DNA of 64,000 nt from NCBI RefSeq assembly GCF_000971975.1, contig NZ_LAQO01000017.1, forward strand, positions 124,001-188,000, in the 5' to 3' direction. The stretch's first letter is position 1. Each line of letters begins with the position of its first letter. Below the pieces are notes generated by a model. It did not search any database, was not told where the DNA came from, and saw only the letters and a program-made list of their open reading frames with translations. Source of the stretch: Paenibacillus algorifonticola (lineage in GTDB: Bacteria; Bacillota; Bacilli; Paenibacillales; Paenibacillaceae). The translations under genes and the position numbers were made by a program. Positions 1 through 9,109 of this stretch are shown piece after piece.

Positions 1-1
1 G

Positions 2-367
2 GGCATTCATATTATATCTGATCGATATATTTACAGTTCTTATGCCTATTTCAAGGTTCGGGGTATGGATATAAATGATATTAAAAATCTTTATGGTTCA
101 ATACGCAAGCCAGATTTAACTGTTTTTTTGGATATTAAGCCCGAAATAACCATTAAGCGAATACAGGCCCGGGATGGGCATCTAAAATATGAAGAAAAAG
201 ACCCTTCTATCTTTATGAATGTAAGGGAGGCTTTTCGAACGGTATTGCCTGAAGATGCTTTAATTATTGACGGGGAAAGAGATCCCCAAGATATTCATTC
301 TGAAATTGTATTAAATGTAAAAACAATTATTAGCGCAAAGGGAGGATATTCGTATGGAGTTAAATAA
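2..367 (+). CDS. Thymidylate-kinase-like P-loop kinase, 5' truncated by window edge
   Basis: The reading frame is open from base 2, so the gene starts outside the window; only about the last 121 residues are visible. The fragment has an ISDRYIYSSYAY stretch matching the DRY/DRW region of dTMP kinases, then PDLTVFLDIKPEITIKRI, typical of the fifth strand and following helix, and a lid-like KYEEKD segment. The family transfers the gamma phosphate of ATP to a nucleotide. Because the gene overlaps the cupin gene by 14 bases and sits in an AT-rich tailoring/export-like cluster, it may be a specialised kinase and not the housekeeping Tmk; that is inference. The P-loop is not visible. Confidence 0.75.
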   Translation, partial: GIHIISDRYIYSSYAYFKVRGMDINDIKNLYGSIRKPDLTVFLDIKPEITIKRIQARDGHLKYEEKDPSIFMNVREAFRTVLPEDALIIDGERDPQDIHSEIVLNVKTIISAKGGYSYGVK

Positions 368-977
368 ATTTGTTGAAGTTGTAGACCGTTCATTTACCTT
401 AGAAAGCAAAACGGAGTTAGAGCTAATGTGCGGCTTGCTAAAGGAACAGGTGAATCTACAGAAAGTTACAGAATGGCTTTCAGAATTGCGTCAAGAATCT
501 GAGGATCAATTAGGTAATTTAGCGTCACTCATGGAAATTCATCCTTTGGGATTTGAAAAATATGTATTATGGAACAGCGAAGATTCGGGAATTCGTGGTC
601 GATTGCATTACTGGCCGCAAAATAAATGGCCTTTTGAAAGTATACATGATCACAGATTTAATTTTGCGGTCATCCTATTATGCGGTGAATATACCCATGA
701 AGAATATAAGGTCACGGAACTTGGGATGGATAAAGTAGAGATTGAATTAACTCGCAGTTCTAAGGTAGTAGAGGGCGACACTTATTTCTTTGAAGCTGGC
801 AGCTTTCATCGAGTCATTCCAAGTAATGAAATGACGCTCTCCTTAATCGTTAGAAGCAAGGCGATATTACCTTATTCAAGGGTGATAAATCCAGACGATT
901 TAAAAATGAGAAAGGCTTATGGCAATGTGAAAAAGTTTAAAGATAAACTTCTAACACTTGAAAACGCACTAATATAA
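354..977 (+). CDS. Cupin-fold protein, cysteine-dioxygenase-like
   Basis: A 207-residue protein with a central cupin signature: HDHRF near residue 100 (an HxH metal-binding pair), then LLCGEYTHEEY, and GSFHRV near residue 160 giving the third histidine. The order and spacing fit RmlC-like cupins of the cysteine-dioxygenase type, which use non-heme iron; the substrate cannot be read from the sequence. The start codon lies inside the last codons of the upstream kinase-like gene, after an AGGAGG-like site at about 341, so the two are probably translationally coupled. Base composition is clearly more AT-rich than most of the window, as in its two neighbours. No signal peptide. Confidence 0.6.
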   Translation: MELNKFVEVVDRSFTLESKTELELMCGLLKEQVNLQKVTEWLSELRQESEDQLGNLASLMEIHPLGFEKYVLWNSEDSGIRGRLHYWPQNKWPFESIHDHRFNFAVILLCGEYTHEEYKVTELGMDKVEIELTRSSKVVEGDTYFFEAGSFHRVIPSNEMTLSLIVRSKAILPYSRVINPDDLKMRKAYGNVKKFKDKLLTLENALI

Positions 978-987
978 TGGAGGATAT

Positions 988-2571
988 ATGAAATTGACTA
1001 GAGAGCAAGCGGCATTATTAGAAGTGTCAAAAAGTGTGATAAATAATCATCGAATAGCGGCTGATTGTTTTCAGGATATGGATTGGTCTATTTTAATAAA
1101 TTTGTTACAGCAGCATAAAATTTTTGCCTTAACCTATGAAAATCTATCTCATGTCATACCTGATAGCTTAAAAGAATCGTGTGAAACCATATACCAAAAC
1201 CATGTGGGAATTATTGATGAGAGAATGAATGAAATTAAATTATTATTTAATAAAGCAAAAGAAATGGATGTAAATATTGTATTAAACAAAGGCATTGCTT
1301 TATCAATCATCATATATGAGGATGCTTATAAGAGGGACTCTCGGGACATCGATTTACTCATTAATGAAAATGAGATGGATAAAATTAATGAGCTGCTAAG
1401 TGTATGCGGCTTTCATAGTGCCATAGGAAATAAAAACACGTATCACATAGACAGGAAGGATCCAGACGATTTCTTTTATTTGGATAAGCCTATATTGAAA
1501 TCTCCAGATAGTCATGAATTTTTCGAGTACTGGAAGCAGACCCATTCTGGAAGATACGTTGTACTTGAGACGGGAAGACATCTGCATCAATCCATAAAAG
1601 AGATAACTTCCTTTCTGGAATCCACTCAATTTATTCATATCCAGGGTAATGAAAATGTGAAAACCTTAGATCTCGAGCATAGCTGTATTGCATTGCTTGA
1701 AAATGCATTCAATGATGCCGAAGGCTTCGATGAGCGTATTCCAGCCCTTAAAAACTATATTGATATTGCAATGTTTGTGAAAAAATATGAGCAAAACATG
1801 AATTGGGATAACTTAAATAAATGGATTGCTAAGTATGAATTGAACAGAGAGTCTGCTCTGGTTATAAAGCAAATAAAAGAGATATTTGCCGGCGCCGATC
1901 TTTCATTTTTTGATTATATAAGAATAGACGAGGCAATAGATCATAATAAATCATTTTATGAATGGGATATCAGCATTACAGAGAGATTGTTTCTTGATGG
2001 TGAGCAGCGTAAGAAAATGATTGCATTAATGAGTAAAAAAGCAGCTTTTAGCGATCATAATAAAAATTATTGCGGGCCAATTAAAACAAACGATCAACAG
2101 TGGCGGCAGTTGTTAGTAAACGATGATAAATTCGATCTGCACTATAACTTTGAATATGAGGCAAATCATCTAGTACTCCGTTTGAACCTTTCCGAATCAA
2201 CTTTAAATAGCCTTACTGAAAATCAGGAAATAATAATTTTTCTTATAAATCCGAATCTTGATTGCTCAGATTATTTCACACATCAAGTCATTATTCGCAA
2301 AGAAAACAATAGGCTTCAGTCAGTTGAAAGATCTAAATTTGCCCATGTGAGAGAAGAAGATGTCCTACAAGGCTGTTCTAATTTTCAAAATGATAATGGG
2401 AGCTTGAGCATTTATTTGCCTTATGAAAACCTTGGAAGTGGTGACTACATTGGATATTTTATAGGGGTCATAGATAATTTGCTAGGCAGAATCCCGCATT
2501 GGCAAACGGCACCGCCGTACCATAAGGATTTTTGGACCAGTATGCCCGTTTTAGAGGTTGTGGATCATTAA
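988..2571 (+). CDS. Nucleotidyltransferase family protein (NTP_transf_5-like) with C-terminal beta-rich domain
   Basis: A 527-residue protein. Residues about 90-130 carry NKGIALS...RDSRDIDLLI, the KG...(D)xD core of the nucleotidyltransferase group often annotated NTP_transf_5; the paired aspartates of DIDLL would bind metal. The N-terminal ~330 residues look helical and fit this family. The last ~180 residues are beta-rich (YNFEYEANHLVLRLNL...), suggesting a separate sugar- or ligand-binding-like domain; that part is not recognised with certainty. Family members occur in peptide natural-product clusters, including lasso-peptide loci where one takes part in modifying a phosphorylated peptide (from memory). 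It begins 10 bases after the cupin gene with GGAGGA upstream, so it belongs to the same operon. AT-rich. Confidence 0.6.
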   Translation: MKLTREQAALLEVSKSVINNHRIAADCFQDMDWSILINLLQQHKIFALTYENLSHVIPDSLKESCETIYQNHVGIIDERMNEIKLLFNKAKEMDVNIVLNKGIALSIIIYEDAYKRDSRDIDLLINENEMDKINELLSVCGFHSAIGNKNTYHIDRKDPDDFFYLDKPILKSPDSHEFFEYWKQTHSGRYVVLETGRHLHQSIKEITSFLESTQFIHIQGNENVKTLDLEHSCIALLENAFNDAEGFDERIPALKNYIDIAMFVKKYEQNMNWDNLNKWIAKYELNRESALVIKQIKEIFAGADLSFFDYIRIDEAIDHNKSFYEWDISITERLFLDGEQRKKMIALMSKKAAFSDHNKNYCGPIKTNDQQWRQLLVNDDKFDLHYNFEYEANHLVLRLNLSESTLNSLTENQEIIIFLINPNLDCSDYFTHQVIIRKENNRLQSVERSKFAHVREEDVLQGCSNFQNDNGSLSIYLPYENLGSGDYIGYFIGVIDNLLGRIPHWQTAPPYHKDFWTSMPVLEVVDH

Positions 2572-2597
2572 GTTAAAAATGGGGGCGTAATTGTGGT

Positions 2598-3605
2598 ATG
2601 GATATTATTTCTGTAAATGATATCACCAAAACTTATCGTCAGTATAGAAGATTCCCGGGGCTCATTGGTTCCGTTAGGAGTTTATTTACGCGTGAGTATA
2701 TAGAAGAAACGGCAGTTCGCAATCTTAGTTTTTCCATTAAAGAAGGCGAAGCGGTAGGTTATTTGGGCCCTAACGGTGCGGGGAAATCAACAATGATTAA
2801 GATGATGACCGGAATTTTGGTACCTACTGTTGGAGAGCTGCGTGTACTTGGTAGCGTGCCTCATCAGGCACGTAAAGATAACTCCCGGCAAATTGGAGTG
2901 GTCTTCGGGCAGCGAAGTCAACTATGGTGGGACCTTCCGGTTAAGGACTCCTTTGATCTACATAAGTACATTTATAAGATACCTCCGATAACATTTGAAA
3001 AGAATTTGGAATTTTGCGTTGAATTGCTAGCCATCAAGGATTTTATTCAAAAACCCGTTAGACAGTTAAGTCTAGGGCAGCGGATGCGCGTCGAAATTGC
3101 AATGGCGCTCTTACATGAACCCAAAATTCTGTTTCTTGACGAGCCTACAATCGGTCTCGACGTGATCGCCAAGGACCAAATTCGGCAGTTTTTGCGTACT
3201 GTAAATCGTGATAAAAGAGTAACCATCGTTTTAACGACACACGATATGAAAGATATAGAGGAAATATGTCCGAGAATGATTGTGGTGAATAAAGGGAGCG
3301 TCGTTTATGACGGGTCTGTTGTAGAGCTCCGCAACAGACTAGGGAATGAGCGCCAAGTTGTCATTGATTTTCGGGAAGAACCAGGTTTAATAGATATGCC
3401 AGGAATAACATTGCTTCAAGAGGAAGGGCTAAGACGAACCTATTCATTTGCAAAAAGTGATGCAAGCGTATTTGATCTTGTGAGTCGAATTGCGGCTAAG
3501 TATCCAGTTGAGGACGCTTCAATTGAAAGTGCGGATATCGATTCTGTTATCCGTCGGCTATATCAACAACTGGCGGAAGCGGATTTAAAACGCCAAATTG
3601 GTTAA
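2598..3605 (+). CDS. ABC-2 type exporter, ATP-binding protein
   Basis: A 335-residue ABC ATPase. Walker A is GPNGAGKST from residue 57, the signature is LSLGQRMRVEIA and Walker B is ILFLDEPT followed by the switch histidine in LTTHD. The segment after Walker A (IGVVFGQRSQLWWDLPV) and the N-terminal extension match the subgroup that pairs with ABC2_membrane_6 (DUF990-type) permeases, and the next two genes are exactly that. The GGGGGCG ribosome site ends 11 bases before the ATG. It powers export of an unknown compound from the cytoplasm; position after the kinase/cupin/nucleotidyltransferase genes suggests it handles a product made there, which is inference. Confidence 0.88.
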   Translation: MDIISVNDITKTYRQYRRFPGLIGSVRSLFTREYIEETAVRNLSFSIKEGEAVGYLGPNGAGKSTMIKMMTGILVPTVGELRVLGSVPHQARKDNSRQIGVVFGQRSQLWWDLPVKDSFDLHKYIYKIPPITFEKNLEFCVELLAIKDFIQKPVRQLSLGQRMRVEIAMALLHEPKILFLDEPTIGLDVIAKDQIRQFLRTVNRDKRVTIVLTTHDMKDIEEICPRMIVVNKGSVVYDGSVVELRNRLGNERQVVIDFREEPGLIDMPGITLLQEEGLRRTYSFAKSDASVFDLVSRIAAKYPVEDASIESADIDSVIRRLYQQLAEADLKRQIG

Positions 3606-3617
3606 GGTGGGTTAGTA

Positions 3618-4406
3618 ATGAGAATGTATCTTATGTTCACAATGAAAGCTTTTTCTAACCAGTTAGCTTACCGTTCGGAAGTTTGGCTCCGTTTACTGGG
3701 CAACTTTGTCACGATTCTGATCCAGGTTGAAATCTGGCGAGCCGTTATTGGAAACGGCAGTGTAGCGGGCATTAAGGCCGAACAAATGATTACATACAGT
3801 ATTATCAATACGCTGCTTTTTGCCCTGTTGTTAAATGGTGTAAGCAGTAAAGTAGATGGAAGCTTAAAATCGGGAGGGATTGCCTCTGAATTAATTAAGC
3901 CGCTATCGTACCCGTTATATTTGCTTTTTGACGGGCTAGGCAATTCGCTCTATCAACTAGCCTTCACTGCTGCGCCGTCTCTCCTGATAGCAGGGCTGTT
4001 TTTCGGAATACTCCCACCTGCGACATTAACCCATTTTTTCGCTTTTTTATTGGCACTGATTCTAGCTCTTATTATTTCGTTCCTTCTTGGTTATTTGATC
4101 TCTTTACTCGCGTTTTGGTTTATGAATCATTTTGCTCTTAGTTGGATGATGGGAGGCCTAATCACTATCTTCTCTGGCTCTTTTTTGCCAATTTGGTTTT
4201 TCCCCCCATCATGGGCTTCTGTAGCGAAAATGCTGCCATTTCAGTATATGGGTTATGTCCCAGCGGCCATATATCTAGGCAATATAACGGAAACTGAACT
4301 ATGGCAGGTATTTGCCATGGGGGTAGGATGGATCGTTGGATTACTTGTCCTCGTTCAATGGCTTTGGACTAGAGCCGTGCGTCGCTTAGTTGTGCAGGGC
4401 GGATAA
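3618..4406 (+). CDS. ABC-2 family exporter permease, subunit 1
   Basis: A 262-residue membrane protein with about six hydrophobic spans and short loops, beginning MRMYLMFTMKAFSNQLAYRSEVW. This N-terminal amphipathic stretch followed by a first span near residue 25 is typical of ABC2_membrane_6 permeases. It starts 12 bases after the ATPase gene with AGGTGGG upstream and is followed 18 bases later by a second, similar permease, so the complex would be two ATPases with a permease heterodimer. The transported compound is unknown. Confidence 0.82.
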   Translation: MRMYLMFTMKAFSNQLAYRSEVWLRLLGNFVTILIQVEIWRAVIGNGSVAGIKAEQMITYSIINTLLFALLLNGVSSKVDGSLKSGGIASELIKPLSYPLYLLFDGLGNSLYQLAFTAAPSLLIAGLFFGILPPATLTHFFAFLLALILALIISFLLGYLISLLAFWFMNHFALSWMMGGLITIFSGSFLPIWFFPPSWASVAKMLPFQYMGYVPAAIYLGNITETELWQVFAMGVGWIVGLLVLVQWLWTRAVRRLVVQGG

Positions 4407-4424
4407 AGAGGAAGGCGGAAATTC

Positions 4425-5219
4425 ATGACACTGCAGTTGTTTGGCAAGCTAGTTCGTTTATTATTAAAAGAAAGAATGGAGTATCGGGCTGATTTCATAC
4501 TTTCCGCTTTTGCTCAAATCATCGCATATGCAGGAGACTATATTGTAATCTGGTTGTTTATCCAAAGGTTTAACACGATAGCTGGTTGGACTTGGCCTGA
4601 GATAGCCCTTTTGTATAGTATTGGTCTCTTTACGTATGCACTAGGGGCATCCTTTTCTTTTGTACAGATGCGTGAATTGGAAAGCCAGGTTAAACAGGGT
4701 ACGTTTGATATTTTGCTTATAAAACCTGTAAATCCCTATCTATACTTAGTAAGCAGAGGCTTCAACTTAGGGTACATCGCACATATTTTAATCTCTGGTT
4801 CTGTTTTGATTTGGTCCATCTCGAAGTTGAATATGCAATGGACGTTGAGCGAGTACATCTACTTAATACTAGTCGTTGTCAGCGGTGCTATGATTTATGC
4901 TGGAATCCTCACCATCATCGGTGCTGTTTCTTTTATATGGATTAGAACTAATTTTATGTTCACACTGTTTTTTAGATTAAAAGATTTTATTGCGTACCCT
5001 TTGCCGATATTCGGAACGTTTATTCAGTTATTGCTTACCGTCGCTGTACCACTCGCATTTGTTAGTTTTTATCCGGCTGCATTCCTTTTATCTAATGATG
5101 CCACCCTTTTGCCACAGTGGGCAATGTGGATGGTGCCACTTATCGGTCCCCTTTGTTATTGGGCAGGCTATAGATTTTGGATGTATGGTGCGAACAAGTA
5201 TCAAGGTGCCGGCGGCTAA
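4425..5219 (+). CDS. ABC-2 family exporter permease, subunit 2
   Basis: A 264-residue protein with six predicted membrane spans, similar in length and layout to the preceding permease; residues 55-80 (RFNTIAGWTWPEIALLYSIG) are characteristic of the family. It ends the operon and is followed by a strong stem-loop at 5260-5311. An AGGAAGGCGG ribosome site lies just upstream. Substrate unknown. The two permeases are less AT-rich than the first three genes of the cluster, so the exporter may have a different history from the tailoring genes. Confidence 0.82.
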   Translation: MTLQLFGKLVRLLLKERMEYRADFILSAFAQIIAYAGDYIVIWLFIQRFNTIAGWTWPEIALLYSIGLFTYALGASFSFVQMRELESQVKQGTFDILLIKPVNPYLYLVSRGFNLGYIAHILISGSVLIWSISKLNMQWTLSEYIYLILVVVSGAMIYAGILTIIGAVSFIWIRTNFMFTLFFRLKDFIAYPLPIFGTFIQLLLTVAVPLAFVSFYPAAFLLSNDATLLPQWAMWMVPLIGPLCYWAGYRFWMYGANKYQGAGG

Positions 5220-5259
5220 GTTATTGTCCATGATTACGTTTGTATTAACACATACCATG

Positions 5260-5311
5260 AAACGAGCAAAAGCAGTCCTTCCTCAACCGGGGAGGCTGCT
5301 TTTGCTCGTTT
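5260..5311 (+). terminator. Rho-independent terminator of the exporter operon
   Basis: Perfect 16-bp inverted repeat AAACGAGCAAAAGCAG / CTGCTTTTGCTCGTTT around a 20-base loop, 40 bases after the last permease stop. The T-rich right arm can serve the plus strand. Confidence 0.8.
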
Positions 5312-5338
5312 AACGGCAACAACGCTCCTTGTCGGAGT

Positions 5339-5372
5339 TTGTCATTTTGCTGTCATTGGGTAGAGTTATACT
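5339..5372 (+). promoter_or_regulatory. Pho-box-like direct repeat and -10 box upstream of SLH/RCC1 gene
   Basis: TTGTCAT (5339), four bases, CTGTCAT (5350), ten bases, TATACT (5367). Two 7-bp repeats with an 11-bp period that end ten bases before a good -10 box are the arrangement bound by OmpR/PhoB-family response regulators, with the second repeat replacing the -35. The same sequence with only four changed bases in 34 precedes the other SLH gene (15437-15470). The regulator is unknown. Confidence 0.65.
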
Positions 5373-5433
5373 TATTTATTAGTAGGAATAAAGAACCAAT
5401 CAATAGTGAACGAGAATTATTAGGAGGCCTATC

Positions 5434-8400
5434 GTGAAGAACAAACTAGTCAAAAAGCTCGTATCTTCAGCCGTTGCAGCATGTCTATTATTGTCGTCGT
5501 TTGGCATGGCATTTGGTGCCACTACGGCAGTAGCTGCTCCAGCGGATATTGAGGGACATTGGGCGCAAAGCCAAGTTTCAGAGTGGATCAGCAAGGGTTT
5601 GATTACGGGCTATGAGGACGGCAGCTTTAAGCCGGAAAATCAAATTACAAGAGCTGAATTTATAACACTGGTCAATCGTGCATTCGGTTTTACCGAGCAA
5701 ACGGAAATTTCGTTTAGTGATGTACCATCTACAAACTGGGCTTATGCAGATATCGCGAAAGCGGTAAAAGCAGGCTACATTTCCGGCTATGCGGATGGAA
5801 CAATCGGAGCCTTCAAGCCGATTAGCCGTCAAGAGGCTGCGGTAATTGTCATCCGTCTGCTGAAAATCAATCCGGCATCCGGTGATTCGGCAGCAGCATT
5901 CACAGATGCGAATCAGTTTGCGAGCTGGAGCAAGGATGCGATTGGCGCAGTCGTGGCTGAAGAAATTATGAAGGGCTACAGCGCAGACAATACGTTCAAA
6001 CCGGCAGCCTTTATTACTCGCGCAGAAGCGGTAGTAACGCTGAACCGGGCAATGGAGTCGCAAGCGATCGTTTATGACACGGCGGGAACTTATGGTCCAG
6101 CTACCGGAGTTGAGACGGTTAATAAAGACGTCGTTGTTAGCGCAGGAAGCGTGACACTGCAAAACATGGTCATTAATGGCGACCTGTTATTGGGCGAAGG
6201 CATCGGCAACGGTGATGCGTTCTTAAACAACGTTAAAGTAACGGGAACGGTAACCGTTCAAGGCGGCGGCGAGAACAGTATCCATTTTAACGACTCGGTG
6301 CTGATTGATATTGTTATCGACAAAAAATCGGGGACGGGAACCGTGCGTATTGTGTCGGAAGGCTCAACAACCGTTGCGCTTGTTATGATCAATTCCCCTG
6401 CCATTATTCAGGAATCTGGCTCAGCAGCGGGCTTTGGCAACGTAAACGTTAATACAGCACTGCCAGCAGGCGCGAAAGTAACCCTGCAAGGCTCGTTCAA
6501 CACGGTCAATGTCAGCGCTCAGCAAATTCAAGTGGATCTGCCGACAGGCACTGTTCAGCAGTTGAATGTCAATTCAGGAGCAACAGGCTCGACGGTTAAT
6601 CTTGGTCAAGGCAGCAGGGTCAACTCGCTTGTCCTGGATACGGTCGTAAAAATGTTAGGTCAAGGTACAATCGTACTGGCTACCATTAATACAGGAGGAG
6701 TAGGAACGACTTTTGAAAATCCGCCAGCTACCCCGGCACCAGCAGGGTCTGGAACAACGGGATCGTCAACAACTCCACCATCGACAGCAACACCGACGCC
6801 AAGCGCAACGCCGACACCAAGCGCAACACCGACACCAAGTGCAACGCCGACGGCTACTGCAACGCCAGAACCAACGGCGACGCCGGAGCCAAGCGCAACG
6901 GCAACGCCGGAACCGACGGCAACAGCAACGCCGGAACCAACACCAGCGCCACAGGCTCCAACGGCATTTGATGTTTTTATTAGCGGGACAGCGACTGTTG
7001 GTGAAACGCTAACGGGCAACTACACTTACCAAGATGTAGATGGCGACTTGGAAGATGGAACAACTTACGAATGGTATCGTTCGGAAGATGAGAATGGATC
7101 GAACTATACGCAAATTGAAGGAGCAAATGACTCAACCTATGTGTTGAGCGAGGAAGATGCGGGGTATTATATCACCTTCGAGGTTACACCAGCGAATGCA
7201 GCAGAGCCAACAATTGGAGATACGGTTAAAAGTGCAATTACGGGCGCAGTGAAAAACGCTCCCGTTGCTCCATACGTAGAAGGAGTTCAAGTTACAGGTG
7301 TACTTGCAGTAGGCCAAACGTTAACAGGGGATTATTACTATTGGGATGCCGATGGGGATGCAGAGGAAGGAACAACCTATCAGTGGTATCGCTCGGATGA
7401 CTACGAACAGACCATGAATTATACGGCAATTGATGGAGCTACAAGCTTAACGTATGTGCTTGGCAGCGAAGATGCTGGCAAATATATTACTTTTGAAGTG
7501 ACGCCGAAAAATACAGCGGCTCCTACAACAGGACAGGCAGCGAAGGCTGTAAGTCAAGAAAACGTAATGGGGCAGCCTGTTATTTCAGTAGACGGTTCGT
7601 ATTCGAACCACTTGCCAATGATTACGATTGGCGAACTGACTGTTGGCAGCGTGGTAACGGTTTACGACACAGATGGAACGACAATTCTAGCCTCGGGCAC
7701 GGCAACAACGGATACTCTGACGCTTGCACTGAATGCTTTAGCGCCGGGAACACATACGATAACCGCACATGCAGCAGATTCAATGCGGGAAGCGAGTCTG
7801 GACTCTGAGGAACTGGAGTATGTAGTGAATGCTATTGCTATTTTACCGCAAAATCATTTCTCATTAGGGTCGAACCATGCCGTAGTGCTGGACGCGATGG
7901 GCCAAGTGCTCACATGGGGAGCTAACTGGAATGGGCAAATTGGCGATGGGACGACGACAGCTTCCCCTAACCGATTTACAGTACCTAACTTGCCAAGCGA
8001 TATCATTGCGGTACAAGCTGGTTTTGGCCATTCCCTGATTCTAACTTCGAAAGGGGACGTATGGCAATGGGGCAGGGGCTCAAGCAATACACCAGCTAAA
8101 GTGAACGGGATTGATCATGCTATTGCTATTTCAGCAGAAGGTGGCACTAACTCACTTGTGTTGAAAAGTGATGGAACCGTATGGACATGGGGAGATTATT
8201 CACCGCTTGCTCAAGTAGAAGGCTTGGATCATGTGCTCGAAATCCAGGCTAGATACGCTTCCTCCTACGCTCTAAAAGCTGACGGAACCGTCTGGGCTTG
8301 GGGCGACAATACAAACGGACAGCTTGGCAACGGTACGACAACAAGCAGCAATGTTCCGGTTCAAGTATCGGGACTAACTAATATCGTTTCCATGAAGATG

Positions 8401-8850
8401 GGCAATCAGCATGCTCTAGCATTAAGCGTGACAGGAAGCGTATATGCTTGGGGCTTTAACCAAATGGGCCAAGTGGGCAACGGAACGAATGACAATCAAT
8501 TGGTTCCAGTTGAACTTGAAGATCTACCAAAAATCACTCTACTTGGTGCAGGGAATTATCAATCTTTTGCACAAGATGAAGATGGAAATGTATACGCATG
8601 GGGCAGTAACCAAAGCGGCAAATTAGGTTTTGGCCATACCAATGATACAAACACTCCTGGCATTGTTGGTGGCATTTCTAATGTCATCGCGATCAACGGA
8701 GGGGGCAGCAATACAACATATGCTCTAAAAGCAGATGGCAGCTTATGGGCTTGGGGTGACGGTTACGATGGCATGCTTGGTGAAGGCGGCAGCGGTGAGC
8801 GCTACACTCCTGGAATCGTTAATCATTTGAATTTGCTGTTTGCACCATAA
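5434..8850 (+). CDS. S-layer-anchored protein: SLH x3, Ig-like repeats, C-terminal RCC1 propeller
   Basis: 1138 residues from a GTG start with TAGGAGG six bases upstream. Residues 1-34 are a signal peptide ending in an AVAA cleavage-like site. Three SLH domains follow at about 37-205 (IEGHWAQ, TRAEF, KPENQITRAEF-type motifs), which bind pyruvylated secondary wall polymer. Residues ~215-430 are beta-rich. A Thr/Pro/Ala/Glu linker of TPTPSA/TPEPTA units spans ~430-508. Two Ig-like repeats (~510-605 and 609-710) share GETLTGNYTY.D.DGD and TYEWYRS motifs; another small beta domain follows. From ~805 the sequence has repeated NHALAL.., GTVWAWGDN..GQLG and P..V.GL units of RCC1/BNR-like seven-bladed propellers. 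Exported and cell-wall attached; ligand unknown. Confidence 0.88.
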   Translation: MKNKLVKKLVSSAVAACLLLSSFGMAFGATTAVAAPADIEGHWAQSQVSEWISKGLITGYEDGSFKPENQITRAEFITLVNRAFGFTEQTEISFSDVPSTNWAYADIAKAVKAGYISGYADGTIGAFKPISRQEAAVIVIRLLKINPASGDSAAAFTDANQFASWSKDAIGAVVAEEIMKGYSADNTFKPAAFITRAEAVVTLNRAMESQAIVYDTAGTYGPATGVETVNKDVVVSAGSVTLQNMVINGDLLLGEGIGNGDAFLNNVKVTGTVTVQGGGENSIHFNDSVLIDIVIDKKSGTGTVRIVSEGSTTVALVMINSPAIIQESGSAAGFGNVNVNTALPAGAKVTLQGSFNTVNVSAQQIQVDLPTGTVQQLNVNSGATGSTVNLGQGSRVNSLVLDTVVKMLGQGTIVLATINTGGVGTTFENPPATPAPAGSGTTGSSTTPPSTATPTPSATPTPSATPTPSATPTATATPEPTATPEPSATATPEPTATATPEPTPAPQAPTAFDVFISGTATVGETLTGNYTYQDVDGDLEDGTTYEWYRSEDENGSNYTQIEGANDSTYVLSEEDAGYYITFEVTPANAAEPTIGDTVKSAITGAVKNAPVAPYVEGVQVTGVLAVGQTLTGDYYYWDADGDAEEGTTYQWYRSDDYEQTMNYTAIDGATSLTYVLGSEDAGKYITFEVTPKNTAAPTTGQAAKAVSQENVMGQPVISVDGSYSNHLPMITIGELTVGSVVTVYDTDGTTILASGTATTDTLTLALNALAPGTHTITAHAADSMREASLDSEELEYVVNAIAILPQNHFSLGSNHAVVLDAMGQVLTWGANWNGQIGDGTTTASPNRFTVPNLPSDIIAVQAGFGHSLILTSKGDVWQWGRGSSNTPAKVNGIDHAIAISAEGGTNSLVLKSDGTVWTWGDYSPLAQVEGLDHVLEIQARYASSYALKADGTVWAWGDNTNGQLGNGTTTSSNVPVQVSGLTNIVSMKMGNQHALALSVTGSVYAWGFNQMGQVGNGTNDNQLVPVELEDLPKITLLGAGNYQSFAQDEDGNVYAWGSNQSGKLGFGHTNDTNTPGIVGGISNVIAINGGGSNTTYALKADGSLWAWGDGYDGMLGEGGSGERYTPGIVNHLNLLFAP

Positions 8851-8873
8851 AAAGTAAAAAGAAAATAAAACAG

Positions 8874-8902
8874 CAGGCTGCCCCGTGGCAGCCTGTTTTT
8901 TT
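8874..8902 (+). terminator. Rho-independent terminator after SLH/RCC1 gene
   Basis: CAGGCTGCC / GGCAGCCTG stem with a four-base loop followed by eight T residues. Confidence 0.9.
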
Positions 8903-9109
8903 TATATCCTGTGCAGGGCTGCTCTTCTGCTTCATTCAATTTTCAGTAAACAGCTTGCAGGGAGAATATGGTTCATAATCCGTTCAGAGCGGTTTGATAT
9001 GATGAATTTAGTGAAAGCTTACAAGCTTTTACAGGAATAAAGTGGTTAGGAAAATGAAAGGAATCTGGTTTTTCGCTATTATATGAGGAAAATACAGGAG
9101 GCGAAGGGA

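Noticed and set aside
6660-7019. Long minus-strand frame with VGVALGVGVA-type repeats opposite the SLH/RCC1 gene
   Set aside because: It is the reverse reading of the Thr/Pro linker codons; no ribosome site and low complexity only.
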